From Oscillospiraceae bacterium (GTDB lineage Bacteria; Bacillota; Clostridia; UBA1381; UBA9506), in the NCBI GenBank assembly GCA_015068855.1, contig SVJS01000008.1, positions 1-43,682 on the forward strand: a DNA stretch of 43,682 nucleotides, given 5' to 3'. Shown here one piece after another: positions 8,350 to 16,309 of this stretch. Both the position numbers and the translations under genes were made by a program. Under the pieces are notes generated by a model that was not told where the DNA came from, did no database searches, and saw only the letters and a list, made by a program, of their open reading frames with translations. Numbering within the stretch: the stretch's first letter is position 1; each line of letters opens with the position of its first letter.

Positions 8350-9120
8350 TTAATCACGCAAAAATCCTGTTAAAGGATCGGATGCGGAAGCGCCACGGGT
8401 CAGAACTCTGCCGAGACCTGAAAGGTATGCGCATCGACCTGCCTCAATTGCCTGACGGAAAGCAGATGCCATAAGAGGAAGATTGCCTGCGGTTGCGAGT
8501 GCTGTGTTTGCCATAATCGCTGCTGCACCCATTTCCATTGCTTCGCAAGCCTGAGAAGGCTTTCCGATACCAGCATCAACAATAATCGGAAGGTCAATCT
8601 CATCAATGAGAATCTGAATAAAGTCTTTTGTTGCAAGACCTTTGTTAGAGCCGATGGGCGATGCAAGCGGCATGATGGTTGCAGCTCCTGCCATTGCCAA
8701 GTCACGGGCAACAGTTAAGTCGGGATACATATACGGCATAACAACAAAGCCGTCATTTGCAAGAATTTCCGTTGCTTTAATTGTTTCGGCGTTATCGGGG
8801 AGCAGATATTTTGAATCACGCATAATTTCAATCTTAACAAAATTTCCGCATCCAAGCTCACGGGCAAGTCTTGCAATTCGCACTGCTTCTTCGGCATTTC
8901 TTGCCCCGCTTGTGTTTGGAAGAAGCGTAACGCCCTTTGGAATAAAGTCAAGTATGTTTTCTTGCTCTTTTGTGTTAGCACGGCGGACAGCAAGCGTTAT
9001 AATCTCCGCACCGGCATCCTTTACTGCCGCTTCAATCAGATTAAGAGAATATTTTCCCGAGCCTAAAATGAAACGGGAATTAAATTCGTGACCACCGATA
9101 ACAAGTTTGTCACTGTTCAT
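8350..9120 (-). CDS. thiG: Thiazole synthase
   Basis: 256 aa TIM-barrel protein that condenses DXP, dehydroglycine and ThiS thiocarboxylate into the thiazole phosphate. Motifs: [12 protein letters not shown] at the N-terminus, [25 protein letters not shown] (with the Schiff-base lysine region), [12 protein letters not shown] and [19 protein letters not shown]. Length is normal. It sits between thiF and thiH with 12-16 bp gaps. Confidence 0.97.
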   Translation of the reverse strand: MNSDKLVIGGHEFNSRFILGSGKYSLNLIEAAVKDAGAEIITLAVRRANTKEQENILDFIPKGVTLLPNTSGARNAEEAVRIARLARELGCGNFVKIEIMRDSKYLLPDNAETIKATEILANDGFVVMPYMYPDLTVARDLAMAGAATIMPLASPIGSNKGLATKDFIQILIDEIDLPIIVDAGIGKPSQACEAMEMGAAAIMANTALATAGNLPLMASAFRQAIEAGRCAYLSGLGRVLTRGASASDPLTGFLRD

Positions 9121-9136
9121 TTACATTTCCTTCTTT

Positions 9137-9772
9137 CTATACTTCGTATTCTTCTGCTATCATTCTTAAAACTGTATGCGCCTGATGTGCAGCACATAGC
9201 ATCACTCTTGATGAAACAAGCCCCATTCCCCCTTTTGCATCGCTTACCTCATCGCCGCAAAGATAAAACCTACTTGAAACTTTTCTTGTTTTTATTAAGT
9301 TAGCACTATCTAAGCCTGCCATTCCCGATGCAGCAACTATGTATTTTTCAGGCATTGCAGATAAAACAAAGTTGACAAGACTTGCCTTTGCTTCTGCGCT
9401 ATCAAATGCTTCGCAGATAATATCTGCATCCAAAAGCATATCCTTTGCATTGTTTTCATCAAGATAAATAGTATGGAGCACTGTTTCAAGATAGGGGTTT
9501 ATTTCTTTCAGGTTGTCTCGCAAGGCTTCCGTCTTGCTCATTCCAATTTGATTTGCCTTGTACTGCTGACGGTGCAGATTGGTTATATCTACTTTGTCAA
9601 AATCTATCAATATGAGTTTTCCGATACCTGCACGGGCAAGTGCGACGGCAATGTTAGAGCCAAGACCACCGAGGCCGCAGACGGCAACAGTTGTGGATGA
9701 GATTTTTTTCTGAAACTCAATTCCGTGTCGTTCATGTAATGCTTGCATCCATTCAACTTTTTGGGGAATCAT
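9137..9772 (-). CDS. thiF: ThiS adenylyltransferase
   Basis: 211 aa E1-like enzyme that adenylates the ThiS C-terminus so that sulfur can be loaded. The nucleotide-binding motif VCGLGGLGSNIAVALARAGIG, the LILIDFDKVDITNLHRQQY signature and the DADIICEAFDSAEAK segment are present. ATG 9772 is chosen since AGGAGG lies 8 nt upstream, one base after the thiS stop; a GTG at 9781 would overlap thiS. This is the short clostridial form, lacking the paired-cysteine zinc motif of E. coli ThiF. Confidence 0.92.
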   Translation of the reverse strand: MIPQKVEWMQALHERHGIEFQKKISSTTVAVCGLGGLGSNIAVALARAGIGKLILIDFDKVDITNLHRQQYKANQIGMSKTEALRDNLKEINPYLETVLHTIYLDENNAKDMLLDADIICEAFDSAEAKASLVNFVLSAMPEKYIVAASGMAGLDSANLIKTRKVSSRFYLCGDEVSDAKGGMGLVSSRVMLCAAHQAHTVLRMIAEEYEV

Positions 9773-9773
9773 A

Positions 9774-9968
9774 TCAGCCACCTCCTACAAAGCTTACAAC
9801 CTCAATGTTGTCTCCGTCCTTAAAAATCGTTTCTCCATACTGTCCTTTGGGAACTATATCGCCGTTACGTTCTACTGCAACACGCATTAAATCGTAACCC
9901 GCAGAATCAAGATAGTCTGCAACAGATTGACCCCCTACATCTAAATTTTCTCCGTTAATTCTTACCAC
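9774..9968 (-). CDS. thiS: Sulfur carrier protein ThiS
   Basis: 64-aa ubiquitin-fold protein ending in the obligatory Gly-Gly (VVSFVGGG), which carries sulfur as a thiocarboxylate to ThiG. The body VADYLDSAGYDLMRVAVERN and IVPKGQYGETIFKDGDNIEVV is typical. GTG 9968 is favoured because GGAGGTG precedes it by 6 nt. First gene after the TPP riboswitch. Confidence 0.94.
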   Translation of the reverse strand: MVRINGENLDVGGQSVADYLDSAGYDLMRVAVERNGDIVPKGQYGETIFKDGDNIEVVSFVGGG

Positions 9969-9992
9969 TTTATTCACCTCCAAAACTCAAAC

Positions 9993-10021
9993 AAAAAAGG
10001 AGTTACCGATTTGGTAACTCC
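9993..10021 (-). terminator. Riboswitch-controlled terminator of the thi operon
   Basis: GGAGTTACC / GGTAACTCC, a perfect 9-bp stem with a 5-nt loop followed by six U on the minus strand, between the TPP aptamer and thiS. Ligand-bound aptamer should favour this hairpin. Confidence 0.9.
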
Positions 10022-10054
10022 TAAGTATCCTTTGTTTTTCCCAAAGCCTGCGCT

Positions 10055-10142
10055 CTCGGCATCCCTACGTTGGCATTATCCAAATCAGGTTCTCGGTCGA
10101 AGGTTATACCTTCCTCTCAGCCTGTAATACAAGCTCCCGTAT
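10055..10142 (-). promoter_or_regulatory. TPP riboswitch (THI element)
   Basis: The minus strand has the conserved thi-box cores: CAGGCTGAGAGGAAGG, ACCGAGAACCTGAT, TTGGATAATGCCAACGTAGGGA split across adjacent segments. These form the pyrimidine- and pyrophosphate-sensing helices. It lies between the thi promoter and the terminator at 9993-10021, so thiamine pyrophosphate shuts off thiSFGHED by premature termination. Confidence 0.95.
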
Positions 10143-10157
10143 ATTAAGTTCAAACAC

Positions 10158-10186
10158 ATTGTATCACTTTTTAGAACATATTTCAA
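10158..10186 (-). promoter_or_regulatory. Promoter of the thi operon
   Basis: Minus strand TTGAAA (10186-10181), 17-bp spacer, TACAAT (10163-10158), just upstream of the TPP aptamer. Confidence 0.75.
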
Positions 10187-10221
10187 TAGGTTCAGATAAA
10201 TTATTTCCTTAAATGATATAA

Positions 10222-10261
10222 AAACCGAATGACCTAGGCTGGCATCTAAATCATTCGGTTT
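10222..10261 (-). terminator. Distal terminator after the tRNA-Lys tail copy
   Basis: Perfect 11-bp stem AAACCGAATGA / TCATTCGGTTT with an 18-nt loop. The minus strand follows it with five T. It is probably the original tRNA operon terminator, now separated from tRNA-Lys by the 367-bp insertion. Confidence 0.75.
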
Positions 10262-10264
10262 CTA

Positions 10265-10631
10265 TGGTGAGCCATCGCGGATACGGTGCGCTGCCCCGTC
10301 TTGTCGACCGCCCAAGGCGGTGCCCGAAGCAAAGACATAAAAAGAAACTCGCAAAAAGTTGATAGCGAAACAAATGCGTTATGAGCGCGCTTGCAAGCGA
10401 ATAGCAGACTTTTGCGTGGCTTTTTGCGAAAAAGGAGAAGCAAGGAAGCATGCGAAAGTTTTTTGAAGAAAAAAACTGAGCTAAGCGGACTTTGCTTTGA
10501 CGCGCTCCCGCTTCGCAGACCGCAAACCTCGTTTGCGGCTGCTTCGACGAACGCTTTGCCACAGGCAAAGCGTTCTCACCGACAGAAAGACTTAACAAAA
10601 AAAGAACCATCCAAATGGATGGTTCTTTTTT
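10265..10631 (-). mobile_element. Short non-coding insert between two copies of the tRNA-Lys 3' tail
   Basis: The sequence TGGTGAGCCATCGCGGAT (acceptor 3' strand plus CCA and part of the T arm, plus-strand view) occurs at 10632-10649 in the gene and again at 10265-10282. The 367-bp period has no credible gene but several hairpins: a 12-bp stem GAACGCTTTGCC/GGCAAAGCGTTC (10549-10575), an 8-bp stem CCGCAAAC/GTTTGCGG (10520-10538) and a terminator with arms GAACCATCC/GGATGGTTC at 10602-10632 right after the tRNA. A degenerate copy of the 118-bp repeat lies at 10405-10494. The layout resembles attL/attR of an element too small to encode an integrase. Confidence 0.6.
10405..10494 (-). repeat. Diverged copy of the 118-bp repeat inside the Lys insert
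   Basis: Read on the minus strand it starts CAAAGTCCGCTTAGCTCAG and continues with CTTGCTTCTCCTTTTTCGC and AAAAAGCC, paralleling CAAAGTTCGCTTTGCTCCG, CTTGCTCCTCCTTTTCCCC and AAAAAGCC of the tandem units at 11664-12000. By eye about three quarters of positions agree. Confidence 0.6.
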
Positions 10632-10634
10632 TGG

Positions 10635-10707
10635 TGAGCCATCGCGGATTCGAACCGCGGACACCTTGATTAAAAGTCAAGTGCTCTGCCGACTGAGCTA
10701 ATGGCCC
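10635..10707 (-). tRNA. tRNA-Lys(UUU)
   Basis: Cloverleaf folds from GGGCCATTAGCTCAG to the ATGGCTC acceptor strand. Anticodon loop CTTTTAA gives UUU. CCA is encoded at 10634-10632. Last gene of the six-tRNA operon; an intrinsic terminator follows directly, then a second copy of its tail at 10265. Confidence 0.95.
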
Positions 10708-10714
10708 TTATTGG

Positions 10715-10788
10715 CTGGGATGGCAGGACTCGAACCTACGAAATGCCAGAGTCAAAGTCTGGTGCCTTACCGACTTGGCTACATCCCA
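10715..10788 (-). tRNA. tRNA-Gln(UUG)
   Basis: Starts TGGGATGTAGCCAAGTCGG, as Gln tRNAs do. Anticodon loop CTTTGAC gives UUG. Discriminator G and encoded CCA at 10714-10712. Confidence 0.95.
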
Positions 10789-10820
10789 ACATCCTAAAAA
10801 AAATTAAAAAATGAAATTGG

Positions 10821-10894
10821 CTGGGATGGTAGGACTCGAACCCACGAAATGCCGGAACCAGAATCCGGTGCCTTACCAACTTGGCGACATCCCA
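10821..10894 (-). tRNA. tRNA-Gln(CUG)
   Basis: Nearly the same body as the neighbouring tRNA-Gln(UUG), with loop TTCTGGT giving anticodon CUG. The pair probably arose by duplication. CCA is encoded at 10820-10818. Confidence 0.93.
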
Positions 10895-10961
10895 ATACAC
10901 AAAACTGACACGACGAGATTTTTCCCGAAATCAGCCATAATATACATTAAAAGAAAAGTGG

Positions 10962-11036
10962 GGTGGATAATCGGAGTCGAACCGACGACCTCTAGAGCCA
11001 CAATCTAGCGCTCTAACCAACTGAGCTATATCCACC
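10962..11036 (-). tRNA. tRNA-His(GUG)
   Basis: Anticodon loop TTGTGGC gives GUG. The extra G at -1 (11036) pairs with discriminator C at 10962, the histidine identity element. CCA is encoded at 10961-10959. Confidence 0.95.
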
Positions 11037-11051
11037 ATATAAGGAAAATGG

Positions 11052-11125
<74 letters not shown>

Positions 11126-11151
11126 ATAACAAGCCATAAAATAAGCTGTGG

Positions 11152-11222
11152 AGCGGGTGATGGGAATCGAACCCACACAATCAGCTTGGAAGGCTGAGAT
11201 TCTACCATTGAACTACACCCGC
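11152..11222 (-). tRNA. tRNA-Gly(UCC)
   Basis: GCGGGTGTAGTTCAATGG start, anticodon loop CTTCCAA giving UCC, acceptor CACCCGC, discriminator T, CCA encoded at 11151-11149. First tRNA of the leftward operon. Confidence 0.95.
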
Positions 11223-11251
11223 GAAGAGTGCTTACACATACCGACCAAGAT

Positions 11252-11280
11252 ATTATATCAACTAATCCTATATTTGTCAA
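11252..11280 (-). promoter_or_regulatory. Promoter of the Gly-Arg-His-Gln-Gln-Lys tRNA operon
   Basis: Minus strand consensus TTGACA (11280-11275), 17-bp spacer, TATAAT (11257-11252), as expected for a strong stable-RNA promoter. Confidence 0.9.
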
Positions 11281-11351
11281 GCGATTTTTGAAAAAATATA
11301 TAAATACTTTTTACGGCATTATATCTGACCATCCTTTGCTCTAAAAATATC

Positions 11352-11380
11352 TTGACAATACTTTTCTCCTATGGTACAAT
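11352..11380 (+). promoter_or_regulatory. Promoter of tRNA-Ala
   Basis: TTGACA 11352-11357, 17-bp spacer, TACAAT 11375-11380, about 32 bp before the tRNA. Confidence 0.85.
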
Positions 11381-11412
11381 AACTTATGTATTCAGCAAAA
11401 ACACATGTATTT

Positions 11413-11488
<76 letters not shown>

Positions 11489-11658
11489 GAAAGAAGACCA
11501 CGGCATTAGCTGTGGTCTTTCTTTTTGTTTGATTGGGGAGGAGAACCCCGTAGGGGTGAGATCGCGCAGGCTCCAAAAACGCAAGCAAAGCGCCGCGTGA
11601 TTGGATAAGCCAAGCATGCATGGGAGCGAAGCGAGTCGTACTCCCCTTATCTCCACCA
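11489..11658 (+). mobile_element. Short non-coding insert between two copies of the tRNA-Ala 3' tail
   Basis: ACTCCCCTTATCTCCACCA at 11470-11488 (T-arm 3' side, acceptor, CCA) is repeated exactly at 11640-11658, a 170-bp period. The insert begins with a terminator (AAGACCAC/GTGGTCTT, T-rich tail, 11494-11524). The second tail is followed within 6 bp by another terminator (GGAGCAAAG/CTTTGCTCC then GTTTTT, 11663-11690). This is the same order of parts as at tRNA-Lys, tRNA-Ser and tRNA-Asn. No gene is present. Confidence 0.6.
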
Positions 11659-11663
11659 CGTCG

Positions 11664-12000
11664 GAGCAAAGTTCGCTTTGCTCCGTTTTTCTTTTACAAG
11701 AAAAACATACGCCCGCTACCTTGCTCCTCCTTTTCCCCAAAAAGCCAAAGGCTTTTTGGGGACCCCGTCATAACCTTGATTGAGCAAAGTTCGCTTTGCT
11801 CCGTTTTTCTTTTACAAGAAAAACACACGCCCGCTGCCTTGCTCCTCCTTTTCCCCAAAAAGCCAAAGGCTTTTCGGGGGCCCCGTCATAACCTTGATTG
11901 AGCAAAGTTCGCTTTGCTCCGTTTTTCTTTTACAAGAAAAACATACCCCGCTGCCTTGCTCCTCCTTTTCCCCAAAAAGCCAAAGGCTTTTCGGAGCACC
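11664..12000 (+). repeat. Three tandem copies of a 118-bp hairpin-rich repeat
   Basis: Units start at 11664, 11782 and 11900, with an exact 118-bp period and only scattered changes; the third is truncated near 12000. Each unit has a terminator-like hairpin (GAGCAAAG ttcg CTTTGCTC plus a T-run) and a second palindrome (CCCCAAAAAGCC aaa GGCTTTTTGGGG, perfect in unit 1, one base decayed in units 2 and 3). Open frames across them are repeats of one another and lack ribosome sites, so I treat the array as non-coding. A diverged copy lies at 10405-10494. Confidence 0.85.
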
Positions 12001-12048
12001 GAAGCATTTGTTAGGAGTCCACTTATCAATGTATCTATATAGCACAAA

Positions 12049-12080
12049 AAAGACCATGGCAAAAGCCATGGTCTTTTTTT
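12049..12080. terminator. Bidirectional terminator
   Basis: AGACCATGGC aaaa GCCATGGTCT, a perfect 10-bp stem with A- and T-runs on the two sides. It ends the secreted-protein gene on the minus strand. Confidence 0.9.
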
Positions 12081-12099
12081 ATCAAACAATCAATGTTGA

Positions 12100-13077
12100 T
12101 TAGTCTAAAACAACAGGTGCAAAATCAACGTCGCCGTCACCATTTGCTGCATAAACATATACATAAAGAGTCTTGTCTGTGAAGTAGTCGGTTTCTGCAC
12201 CATCTAATACCTGCACGCTGAAACGACCGTCAGAACCGCAAGCCAATGCGCTGAATGCATGAATATTGCCTTCATGTTCAACATTGTCAGTCAGCTTGTA
12301 GCTTGTTAAGTCAGCATATGTCAGAGAATCAATTTCTTCTTCAGCAACGATGATACCAAATTCCTTGGCAGAACCAGCCTGAATCTTGGAGATAACTTCA
12401 AGACCATTGGTAATCAAGGCACCGGTACCTTCAATAACATCAGCTGTCTGGTCAGTTACATCAAGAGCTGCAAAGTTAACCCTAACTGCGCAATCTTCTT
12501 TAACTGTAATGTCGAGCTTACCATCCTGGCCTAAAACAAAGTTGGTAACAGCTTCGCCCTCATCAATCTGATAGCTTGCAACTTCATAACCTGCATTGGG
12601 ATAGCAATACAGCGATAATACGCAATCACCTGTAACATCTGCAGAAGCAGCAGGCTCAGCATCGCCGGCTGCAACAACATAACCGTTACCATCAGTAGAA
12701 ACAGCAACTGTGTAGCTGCCTTCAACAACAAATGCAGAACCTGCACCGTCATTGCTGTCGCCAACTCTCAGGCTGACAACCGGATTCTGTGCTACCAAAG
12801 CAGCAGACAGTTTGAAGCTGTAAGTACCATCAATATCTGCACCGCTTACCTGGTCAATCCAAGCAACATCGCCATCCTGTGTTGTTGCATAAAAAGCAAC
12901 CTCTTCACTCGCTTCAACACCCTGAATGTTGGAGAGAGTAACTGTTGCTGTACCGTCACCATTGTGTACTGTGTTTGCTGTATAGCTGGGAACTGCTGCA
13001 AAAGCAGACAACTGCATGCATGCAACCAGTGCAAATACAACACAAGTAACCATCACTTTCATCATTTTTCTTTTCAT
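12100..13077 (-). CDS. Secreted acidic protein of unknown function
   Basis: 325 aa from ATG 13077 (a GTG three codons earlier is the alternative). A clear signal peptide (MKRKMMKVMVTCVVFALVACMQLSAFAA) is followed by a strongly acidic, Ala/Val/Thr/Asp-rich mature chain with beta-strand character (TATVTLSNIQGVEASEEVAFYA; YTVAVSTDGNGYVVAAGDAE). I recognise no enzyme motif, cell-wall anchor, SLH repeat or transmembrane helix. Composition suggests several Ig-like or jelly-roll modules. It is a monocistronic unit with a near-consensus promoter (13141-13169) and a strong terminator, so it is probably abundant and extracellular. Confidence 0.75.
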   Translation of the reverse strand: MKRKMMKVMVTCVVFALVACMQLSAFAAVPSYTANTVHNGDGTATVTLSNIQGVEASEEVAFYATTQDGDVAWIDQVSGADIDGTYSFKLSAALVAQNPVVSLRVGDSNDGAGSAFVVEGSYTVAVSTDGNGYVVAAGDAEPAASADVTGDCVLSLYCYPNAGYEVASYQIDEGEAVTNFVLGQDGKLDITVKEDCAVRVNFAALDVTDQTADVIEGTGALITNGLEVISKIQAGSAKEFGIIVAEEEIDSLTYADLTSYKLTDNVEHEGNIHAFSALACGSDGRFSVQVLDGAETDYFTDKTLYVYVYAANGDGDVDFAPVVLD

Positions 13078-13140
13078 AATATGCACCCACTTCCATAAAA
13101 TTAAACACTTTAATTAAATTGTGTGATACTTTACCCTCAC

Positions 13141-13169
13141 ATTATAATACTTTTTTTGCTCAGAGTCAA
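13141..13169 (-). promoter_or_regulatory. Promoter of the secreted protein gene
   Basis: Minus strand TTGACT (13169-13164), 17-bp spacer, TATAAT (13146-13141). The rest of the 13170-13331 gap shows nothing I can name. Confidence 0.8.
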
Positions 13170-13331
13170 GGGTTTATTTGAAATTTTATCAAAATAATTA
13201 TTCTTTGTAACAGAATAACCAAAAACATGTCTGCTTTGTTGTTATTTTTTCATAGGTCCCATCATAAAAGAGACACAAATTCTCCAAAAATCACTCGTTT
13301 CTCCCTGTATTTTCTAAACAAAAGCTCCTTC

Positions 13332-15944
13332 TCAATGTTGATGTTTGATGAGGCCATATGCCTTTGACAGCTCCATCACAACGGCAGGCACCAGAATGAG
13401 ACCAAGCGCCATTACATACAGCTTCGCAGGCAGGATGACCAGCCCAAAGGCCACTCTTACGGGAGTGAATAACACAAGAGCAACAAGCAGCGTGGACAGT
13501 AAGGCCGCACCGTTTAATTTTTTATTGGTAAAGACCCCGATTTTGAAAAGTGAATGTTCAGAACGCATATTGTAGCTTTGTACAACCTGAGACAGAGCAA
13601 GCACCATGAATGCCATTGTCTGCGCGCCCTCCAACGTGCCCGTTACTGTTTCTCCGGCCTTAAAACCAATCAGAGTGAGCACAGCAAACATAAAACCCTG
13701 CAAAACGACACGAATGCCAAGCCCATGGGCAAAAATGCCCTCATTCTTTGGCTTCGGTTTTCTCTCCATAACATCTTTTTCAACATCTTCCATACCGAGC
13801 GCAATGGCCGGCAGCGAGTCTGTAACGAGATTAATCCATAGTAACTGCATGGATAAAAGCGGCGTCTTGTGCCAAAGGAGCATCGCCACAAAGACCGTGA
13901 TGACCTCGCCGATGTTTGTGCCCAAAAGGAAGCCAACAACTTTTTTAATATTGGCATAAATACCCCTGCCCTCACGAACGGCATCCACAATGGTGGCAAA
14001 ATTGTCGTCCGTCAGGGTCATATCGGCAGCGCCTTTCGCCACATCGGTACCTGTAATGCCCATGGCACAGCCAATATCGGCGGCTTTTAAGGCAGGCGCA
14101 TCATTGACACCGTCGCCCGTCATCGATACAACCTGACCGCGCCGTTGCCAGGCCTTGACGATACGGATTTTGTTTTCAGGCGAAACGCGGGCATAAACAG
14201 AAATTGTTTCAACCACAGCATCGAGCTCTGTATCCGTCATCGCGTCAAGCTCTGCCCCGGTGATGGCTTTGTCGCCCGGTTCTAAAATGCCAAGCTCCCT
14301 TGCAATTGCAGAAGCGGTTACAACATGGTCGCCCGTAATCATGACAGGCTTAATACCGGCACGTCTGCACACCGAAACGGCAGCCTTTGCCTCGGGTCGC
14401 GGCGGGTCGATCATGCCGACTAAGCCCATAAAGGTAAGACCATTTTCAACTGTCTCAGAGGTCAATTCCACGGGAATGTTATCTATTTCCTTATAGCCCA
14501 CAGCCAGAACACGGAGGGCGTTTTCGCTCATGCTTTCGGTATACGCCCTTGCCTTGGCCAAATCGCCTGCAATACAGCGCTTCTCCATAACATCAAAAGC
14601 GCCCTTTACGATAACTATGGTTTTCCCATCAATTTGATTGATGGTTGTCATAAGCTTTCTGTCCGAATCAAACGGAATTTCAGCAAGACGGGGATATGCT
14701 TTTGAAAGCTCTTCTTTTGGCATGCCGTTTTTATGGGCCGCCAGAACAATCGCCGTTTCGGTAGGGTCGCCAATATGCTGCTCTTCTTCCCCGTGAAACA
14801 CGACCGAGCCATCACAGCAAAGTGTGGCATACATGAGAAGCTTTTTAAGGGCATCGTTGCAGGAATCAGAAATATCCTCTACTTCCCCGCCGTCATAATA
14901 CGCCTTGGTAAGCGTCATTCTGTTTTGAGTCAGTGTTCCTGTTTTATCAGAGCAGATGATGGAAGCGCTGCCTAAGGTTTCAACTGCCGGCAGTCTGCGG
15001 ATAAGAGCATTTTTCTTAACCATTCTCTGCACACCAATGGAAAGGACAATGGTGACAATTGCAGGCAGACCCTCAGGAATGGCCGACACAGCAAGAGAAA
15101 CCGCTGTCATAAAGATTTCCATCACGGGGATACCGTTCGCAATACCAACCACAAAGATAACCATGCAGGCCAAAAGTGCCAGAATGCCCAGATATTTACC
15201 AAGCTGCGCCAGCTTTTCCTGCAACGGCGTTTGCCCTTCTGCTTCATCGTCCAAAAGATTGGCTATTTTACCCATCTGGGTATCCATGCCCGTTGCCGTA
15301 ACAACGGCTGTTGCCGTGCCGTAAGTAACCGAACAGCCTGAAAACACCATGTTGCTTCTGTCGCCAAGAGGTGCTGTTTCGCCCACCGCTGCATCCGCAT
15401 CCTTTTCGCTGGGGACGGATTCACCCGTCAATGCGGATTCCTCACTTTTCAAGCTCGCGCTGTGCAGAAGCCGTGCATCAGCCGGAATAAAATCGCCCGC
15501 TTCTAAGCGGATGATATCCCCGGGAACAAGCGCCGACGCATCTATCACTGTTTCCACGCCATCGCGAATGACTCTCGCGTGAGGCGCAGACATATTTTTT
15601 AGTGCATCCAGCGCTTTTTCCGCCTTGCTTTCCTGCATAACGCCCATGACCGCATTCAGAATAACAATAAGCAAAATGAGTGCCGGTTCAAAAAATTCCT
15701 TGGGATTGCGCTCGCTGCAAGCAATAATAAAGGAAACAACAGCGGCAACAATCAAAATTAAAATCATAACGTCCTTAAACTGTTCAAAGAACCGCTGGAG
15801 GGTTGTTTTCTTTTTCTTTTCCCTTAATTTATTGGGACCATATTGTTCAGAACGTTCTTCTGCCTGTTTCTGACTCAGGCCCACCTTTTCATCCGACGTT
15901 AGAAGTTTCAAAACCTCTTCCTTTGACTGACTAAAAAATTGCAT
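13332..15944 (-). CDS. P-type cation-transporting ATPase (type II; Ca2+/Mn2+ class)
   Basis: 870 aa from ATG 15944, chosen for AAAGGTGG 8 nt upstream. The N-terminal cation ATPase domain, actuator motif ALTGES (about residue 174), ion-site PEGLP in M4 (about 290), phosphorylation site CSDKTGTLT (Asp about 333), nucleotide-domain KGAFDVMEKRC, hinge TGDGVNDAPALKAADIG and M6 NLVTDSLPAIALG are all intact. This is the SERCA/PMR1-like group that exports Ca2+ or Mn2+ across the membrane using ATP. The upstream yybP-ykoY-type riboswitch argues for a role in manganese efflux. Monocistronic. Confidence 0.92.
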   Translation of the reverse strand: MQFFSQSKEEVLKLLTSDEKVGLSQKQAEERSEQYGPNKLREKKKKTTLQRFFEQFKDVMILILIVAAVVSFIIACSERNPKEFFEPALILLIVILNAVMGVMQESKAEKALDALKNMSAPHARVIRDGVETVIDASALVPGDIIRLEAGDFIPADARLLHSASLKSEESALTGESVPSEKDADAAVGETAPLGDRSNMVFSGCSVTYGTATAVVTATGMDTQMGKIANLLDDEAEGQTPLQEKLAQLGKYLGILALLACMVIFVVGIANGIPVMEIFMTAVSLAVSAIPEGLPAIVTIVLSIGVQRMVKKNALIRRLPAVETLGSASIICSDKTGTLTQNRMTLTKAYYDGGEVEDISDSCNDALKKLLMYATLCCDGSVVFHGEEEQHIGDPTETAIVLAAHKNGMPKEELSKAYPRLAEIPFDSDRKLMTTINQIDGKTIVIVKGAFDVMEKRCIAGDLAKARAYTESMSENALRVLAVGYKEIDNIPVELTSETVENGLTFMGLVGMIDPPRPEAKAAVSVCRRAGIKPVMITGDHVVTASAIARELGILEPGDKAITGAELDAMTDTELDAVVETISVYARVSPENKIRIVKAWQRRGQVVSMTGDGVNDAPALKAADIGCAMGITGTDVAKGAADMTLTDDNFATIVDAVREGRGIYANIKKVVGFLLGTNIGEVITVFVAMLLWHKTPLLSMQLLWINLVTDSLPAIALGMEDVEKDVMERKPKPKNEGIFAHGLGIRVVLQGFMFAVLTLIGFKAGETVTGTLEGAQTMAFMVLALSQVVQSYNMRSEHSLFKIGVFTNKKLNGAALLSTLLVALVLFTPVRVAFGLVILPAKLYVMALGLILVPAVVMELSKAYGLIKHQH

Positions 15945-16022
15945 TGCCAATACCACCTTTCATACAGTATATTGCCCCGCATTTTTCTTTATATTTCCAA
16001 AATATAACTTACATGCCAAAAT

Positions 16023-16066
16023 AAAAAAAGACGAGGCTCCTCTGCTTTTGGCAGATGAGTCTCGCC
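16023..16066 (-). terminator. Riboswitch expression-platform terminator
   Basis: Minus strand CGAG-CTC-TCTGC pairs with GCAGA-GAG-CTCG (two mismatches), then seven T. The left arm overlaps the 3' part of the aptamer (CGAGACTCAT), so aptamer and terminator are mutually exclusive. Confidence 0.8.
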
Positions 16067-16168
16067 ATTTAAGATGAAGCCAGACAATCCGTTGTGACAA
16101 ACAACAGACTCTCATGATGTTGACACCATCGTACAAATGCTGTACCGACTACTCCCTCATGCTCCTTA
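16052..16168 (-). promoter_or_regulatory. yybP-ykoY family (Mn2+) riboswitch
   Basis: Minus strand carries GCATGAGGGAGTAGT near the 5' end, CTGGCTTCAT in the middle and GGCGAGACTCAT at the 3' end, matching the conserved loops of the yybP-ykoY aptamer. ATGAG and CTCAT close the first helix. Family members bind Mn2+ and turn on Mn exporters. Ion binding should sequester the CGAGAC strand and prevent the terminator at 16023-16066. Recognition is by eye. Confidence 0.75.
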
Positions 16169-16196
16169 TTATACCATTACATCTTGCGTCCGTCAA
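16168..16196 (-). promoter_or_regulatory. Promoter of the riboswitch-P-type ATPase transcript
   Basis: Minus strand TTGACG (16196-16191), 17-bp spacer, TATAAT (16173-16168). Confidence 0.8.
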
Positions 16197-16285
16197 TGAA
16201 CAATTTATGAATTTTGAAACATTTACCATTTTCTAAGGGCAGTGCAGTGACGCGGGTGACTGATTTTTTATGAAAATAAAAAATC

Positions 16286-16308
16286 GGAACAAGCAAAACT
16301 TGTTCCGA
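16286..16308 (-). terminator. Terminator after the second tRNA-Ser tail
   Basis: CGGAACAAG caaaa CTTGTTCCG (plus-strand view), 9-bp perfect stem followed on the minus strand by ATTTTTTATTTT. Probably the ancestral tRNA-Ser terminator. Confidence 0.85.
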
Positions 16309-16309
16309 C

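Noticed and set aside
10246-10669. Open frames of 65-137 codons on both strands downstream of tRNA-Lys
   Set aside because: They overlap each other, hairpins and the tRNA gene, lack ribosome sites and translate tRNA sequence (for example GFEPRTP-type tails).
11640-11658. Second complete tRNA-Ala gene
   Set aside because: Only the last 19 bases of the tRNA are present; no D or anticodon arm precedes it.
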